Source of the DNA: Propionibacteriaceae bacterium UBA4569
GTDB lineage: Bacteria; Actinomycetota; Actinomycetes; Propionibacteriales; Propionibacteriaceae
Direction: 5' to 3'
Assembly (NCBI GenBank): GCA_002387005.1
Contig: DGKN01000070.1
Location: 14,107-20,505 of the forward strand
Length of the DNA stretch: 6,399 nucleotides
The position numbers were made by a program, and so were the translations under genes. Of this stretch, positions 4,713-6,399 are shown one piece after another (the stretch's first letter is position 1; each line of letters starts with the position of its first letter). The notes under the pieces are model-generated. The model searched no databases. It was not told where the DNA came from and was given only the letters and a program-made list of their open reading frames with translations.

Positions 4713-6035
4713 TCAGGCGGCCCGGCCCCCGATCGGGCGCCAGACCAGCGTCAACAGCACCACGACGACCGCGACCCCCAGAGCGATGGACCAGGTGGCA
4801 CCAACCAGGAAGATCAGCACCATGCTGACCAGCACCGGCCCGAGCAGGCGCAGCGCCGTGATGAGGTAACCGCCGAAGCTGGGCATCGGGGTGCCCTGCG
4901 CCTCGGCCACGGAGCGGATCATGAAGTTTGGACCATTGCCGATGTAGCTCAGCGCGCCACAGCACACCGCACCGAGGCTGATCGCGACCAGGTAGGCCTC
5001 CGGGACGCCGGCGACGCGCGGCTCGCCCGGCATGGCGGACGCGAGGTCGAAGAAGGTGGCGTAGGTGGGGGCGTTGTCGAGGAAGGCGCTCAGCCCGCCG
5101 GTGAAGCCGAAGAAGGTGATCTCGTTCAGGGGCAGGGACGGAGCGACGTGGTGCAGCACCTTGAGCGCCGCGGGCATGGTGAGGAAGATGCCCAGGAAGA
5201 TCGCTGCGACCTCGAGGATCGGGTCCCATTCGAAACCAGCGTCGTGACGGACCGGTTTTTCGCCCCACAGCCATGAGGTCACCCCGAGCGTGACCAGCGC
5301 GATCTCCCGGAAGGGGGACGACACCAGCGCGACGGTCAGCACGACGCCCACCAGGAGCAGGAACTGCCGCCGTCCGCGCAGCTTCAGGGGCTGGACCGAG
5401 GTCTCGTCCCATTCACGGTGGGCGGCGTCCTCGTCGCGCCACAGCCGCCGGTCCATCAGGTAGTAGGCGACCAGCAGGACGCCGTTGACGAACAGCCACG
5501 GGCCGAACAGGTTGAGCGTCCACAGGAAGGGAACCCCGCGCAGCAGGCCCAGGAAGAGCGGCGGGTCGCCGAGGGGGGTGAGCAGACCGCCGCAGTTGGC
5601 CATCACGAAGATCGCGAAGACGACGGTGTGGGCGCGCCGGGCCCGTTCGGAGTTCGTCGACAGCAGCGGACGGATCAGCAGCATGGACGCGCCGGTGGTC
5701 CCGATCACGGACGCGAGGACGCCGCCCAGCGCGAGGAAGGCGGTGTTGTTCCGCGGGGTGGCGCGCAGGTCACCGGAGAGATGGATGCCGCCGCAGATCA
5801 CGAACAGGGCGCCTAGCAGGGCGATGAACCCGACGTACTCGTGCAGGGTGCTGGCCACGTGTGCTGCATCACCTGTTGCCAGCAGCACGGCGGCAGTGGG
5901 GAGCCCGAGCAGGAGTGAGACGCCCAACTGGTGCAGCGGTTTGCCCCACCAGTCAGCGGCCCGCGGCACCAACGGCAGCACCGCGATGCACGCGAGCAGG
6001 ATGACGAAGGGCACGACTCCCAATGCCTGCAGCAT
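4713..6035 (-). CDS. Sodium:proton antiporter-like transporter (ArsB/NhaD/CitMHS superfamily)
   Basis: A 440-residue polytopic inner-membrane protein with about eleven to twelve hydrophobic segments. Key regions: GGIHLSGDL (82-90); IGTTGASMLLIRPLL (111-125); NCGGLLTPLGDPPLFLGLL (147-165); a cytoplasmic-looking charged loop (195-222); LSAFLDNAPTYATF (315-328); YIGNGPNFMI (364-373). The two Gly/Asn/Pro-rich re-entrant segments (147-159 and 364-371), each preceded by an Asn/Thr or Gly/Thr helix-breaking motif, are the hallmark of the ion transporter superfamily with inverted repeats. Within it, the sequence resembles the group annotated as putative citrate transport (CitMHS_2) or sodium:proton antiporter; whether it moves Na+/H+ or an organic anion is not known from sequence. 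The start at 6035 gives a typical N-terminal first helix, but the ribosome binding site is weak (AGGG, then TCCGAGA), so translation may be inefficient, leaderless, or begin at the GTG at codon 7. It is divergent from the gene at 6129 and upstream of the TM2 gene. Confidence 0.88.
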   Translation of the reverse strand: MLQALGVVPFVILLACIAVLPLVPRAADWWGKPLHQLGVSLLLGLPTAAVLLATGDAAHVASTLHEYVGFIALLGALFVICGGIHLSGDLRATPRNNTAFLALGGVLASVIGTTGASMLLIRPLLSTNSERARRAHTVVFAIFVMANCGGLLTPLGDPPLFLGLLRGVPFLWTLNLFGPWLFVNGVLLVAYYLMDRRLWRDEDAAHREWDETSVQPLKLRGRRQFLLLVGVVLTVALVSSPFREIALVTLGVTSWLWGEKPVRHDAGFEWDPILEVAAIFLGIFLTMPAALKVLHHVAPSLPLNEITFFGFTGGLSAFLDNAPTYATFFDLASAMPGEPRVAGVPEAYLVAISLGAVCCGALSYIGNGPNFMIRSVAEAQGTPMPSFGGYLITALRLLGPVLVSMVLIFLVGATWSIALGVAVVVVLLTLVWRPIGGRAA

Positions 6036-6058
6036 TCTCGGACCCTATCCCCACGACT

Positions 6059-6073
6059 GGAGCGATCTGCTCC
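6059..6073. promoter_or_regulatory. Inverted repeat between divergent antiporter and pRiA4-like genes
   Basis: GGAGC, a 5-base spacer GATCT, then GCTCC. It lies 24 bases upstream of the antiporter start, in the promoter or leader zone of that gene and inside the 93-base divergent gap (6036-6128). An operator role is possible; five-base arms are weak evidence. No clear -35/-10 pair is visible for either gene in this gap. Confidence 0.3.
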
Positions 6074-6128
6074 CGTAGTCGGTAGGTGGTTTCCCAATTC
6101 GAGGGCCGGGGGGTGTTTGACTGGGGTC

Positions 6129-6399
6129 ATGCCCGAGTCTGACGAGCAGCGGTTCCAACAGATCGTCCAGCAGTTGTTGGACGACGGCATGGCGCCCCAG
6201 GACCTCTTCGCCGCCTTCAACCAGGAGATCAGGGCTGCGGTCCCCTCTCCCTTCGCGATCGCCAAGAACACGGAGATTGCCCTGCCGGCACCGCCCAGCA
6301 CGGCGGAGGTGCTGCGCGTTCGCATCGACCTCGTGGGGGCCAAGCCGCCGATCTGGCGACGGCTCGATGTTCGGGGCGACGTCACCCTGGACCATCTCC
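6129..6399 (+). CDS. pRiA4b ORF-3-like domain protein, N-terminal part (truncated by window)
   Basis: The frame from ATG 6129 stays open to the right edge, giving 90 codons. Residues 1-40 are a charged helix-like segment (EQRFQQIVQQLLDDG, then PQDLFAAFNQEI). A Pro/Ala linker follows. Residues 62-90 read VLRVRIDLVGAKPPIWRRLD, then VRGDVTLDHL, which is the characteristic opening of the Plasmid pRiA4b ORF-3 domain (beta strand, then PxIWRR, then a strand and the start of a helix). The function of this family is unknown; some members are labelled IS1096 passenger or TnpR-like proteins, but the domain is mostly found as free-standing chromosomal genes. There is no proper Shine-Dalgarno: GGGG at 6123-6126 is too close to ATG. 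TTG at 6117 after GGGGGG is an alternative start. No transposase or terminal repeat is visible here. Confidence 0.8.
   Translation, partial: MPESDEQRFQQIVQQLLDDGMAPQDLFAAFNQEIRAAVPSPFAIAKNTEIALPAPPSTAEVLRVRIDLVGAKPPIWRRLDVRGDVTLDHL

Noticed and set aside
4593..5276. Plus-strand frame (227 codons) opposite the antiporter gene
   Set aside because: Hydrophilic Gly/Glu/Asp/Arg-rich shadow of a membrane protein gene; no start context or domain.
5813..6395. Minus-strand frames running across 6036-6395
   Set aside because: They would extend through the divergent promoter gap and oppose the pRiA4b ORF-3-like gene, whose IWRR motif region is clearly coding on the plus strand.
6129..6399. Insertion sequence (IS1096-like) because of the pRiA4/TnpR-type domain
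   Set aside because: No transposase, terminal inverted repeat or target duplication is visible in the window; the domain name alone is not evidence of a mobile element.

Overview
The window is high-GC DNA with strong G/C third-position bias, tight gene packing and clear Shine-Dalgarno sites. Long antisense shadow ORFs, as usual for such DNA, lie opposite the real genes. It reads as the chromosome of an actinobacterium, possibly from the Propionibacteriaceae or a neighbouring group (placement inferred from composition and protein style, not tested). I see no rRNA, tRNA, CRISPR array, integrase or complete insertion sequence.

Layout from left to right. (1) The 3' end of an unrecognised gene overlaps, by ATGA, a HAD-superfamily hydrolase (311-964, +). 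(2) Convergent with it, after only 7 bases, is a large BCCT-family compatible-solute transporter (972-2888, -). (3) A 268-base divergent intergenic region carries several small repeats, including a perfect 17-base palindrome and a motif repeated about every 20 bases. (4) It leads into a ribokinase, rbsK (3157-4086, +). (5) Convergent with rbsK, across a 34-base gap holding a stem-loop, is a TM2-domain membrane protein with a Gly/Gln/Tyr-rich repetitive N-terminus (4121-4612, -). (6) Upstream of it on the same strand is a 12-TM-type transporter of the ArsB/NhaD/CitMHS (ion transporter) group, usually annotated as a sodium:proton antiporter (4713-6035, -). (7) Divergent from that, running off the right edge, is the start of a pRiA4b ORF-3-like protein (6129-6399, +).

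The genes do not form one pathway. Two of the three membrane proteins are secondary transporters that fit osmotic or ionic homeostasis (BCCT for betaine-type solutes, an Na+/H+-type carrier), but they are in separate transcription units. The ribokinase stands alone, with no ribose transporter, nucleosidase or regulator beside it inside the window. Most of the region looks like ordinary core or housekeeping sequence. I do not see evidence for a new multi-gene system. The more interesting points are the reversed charge of the BCCT termini, the Asp-to-Gly change in the HAD catalytic motif, the rbsK upstream repeats, and the tandem 21-base repeat in the TM2 gene.
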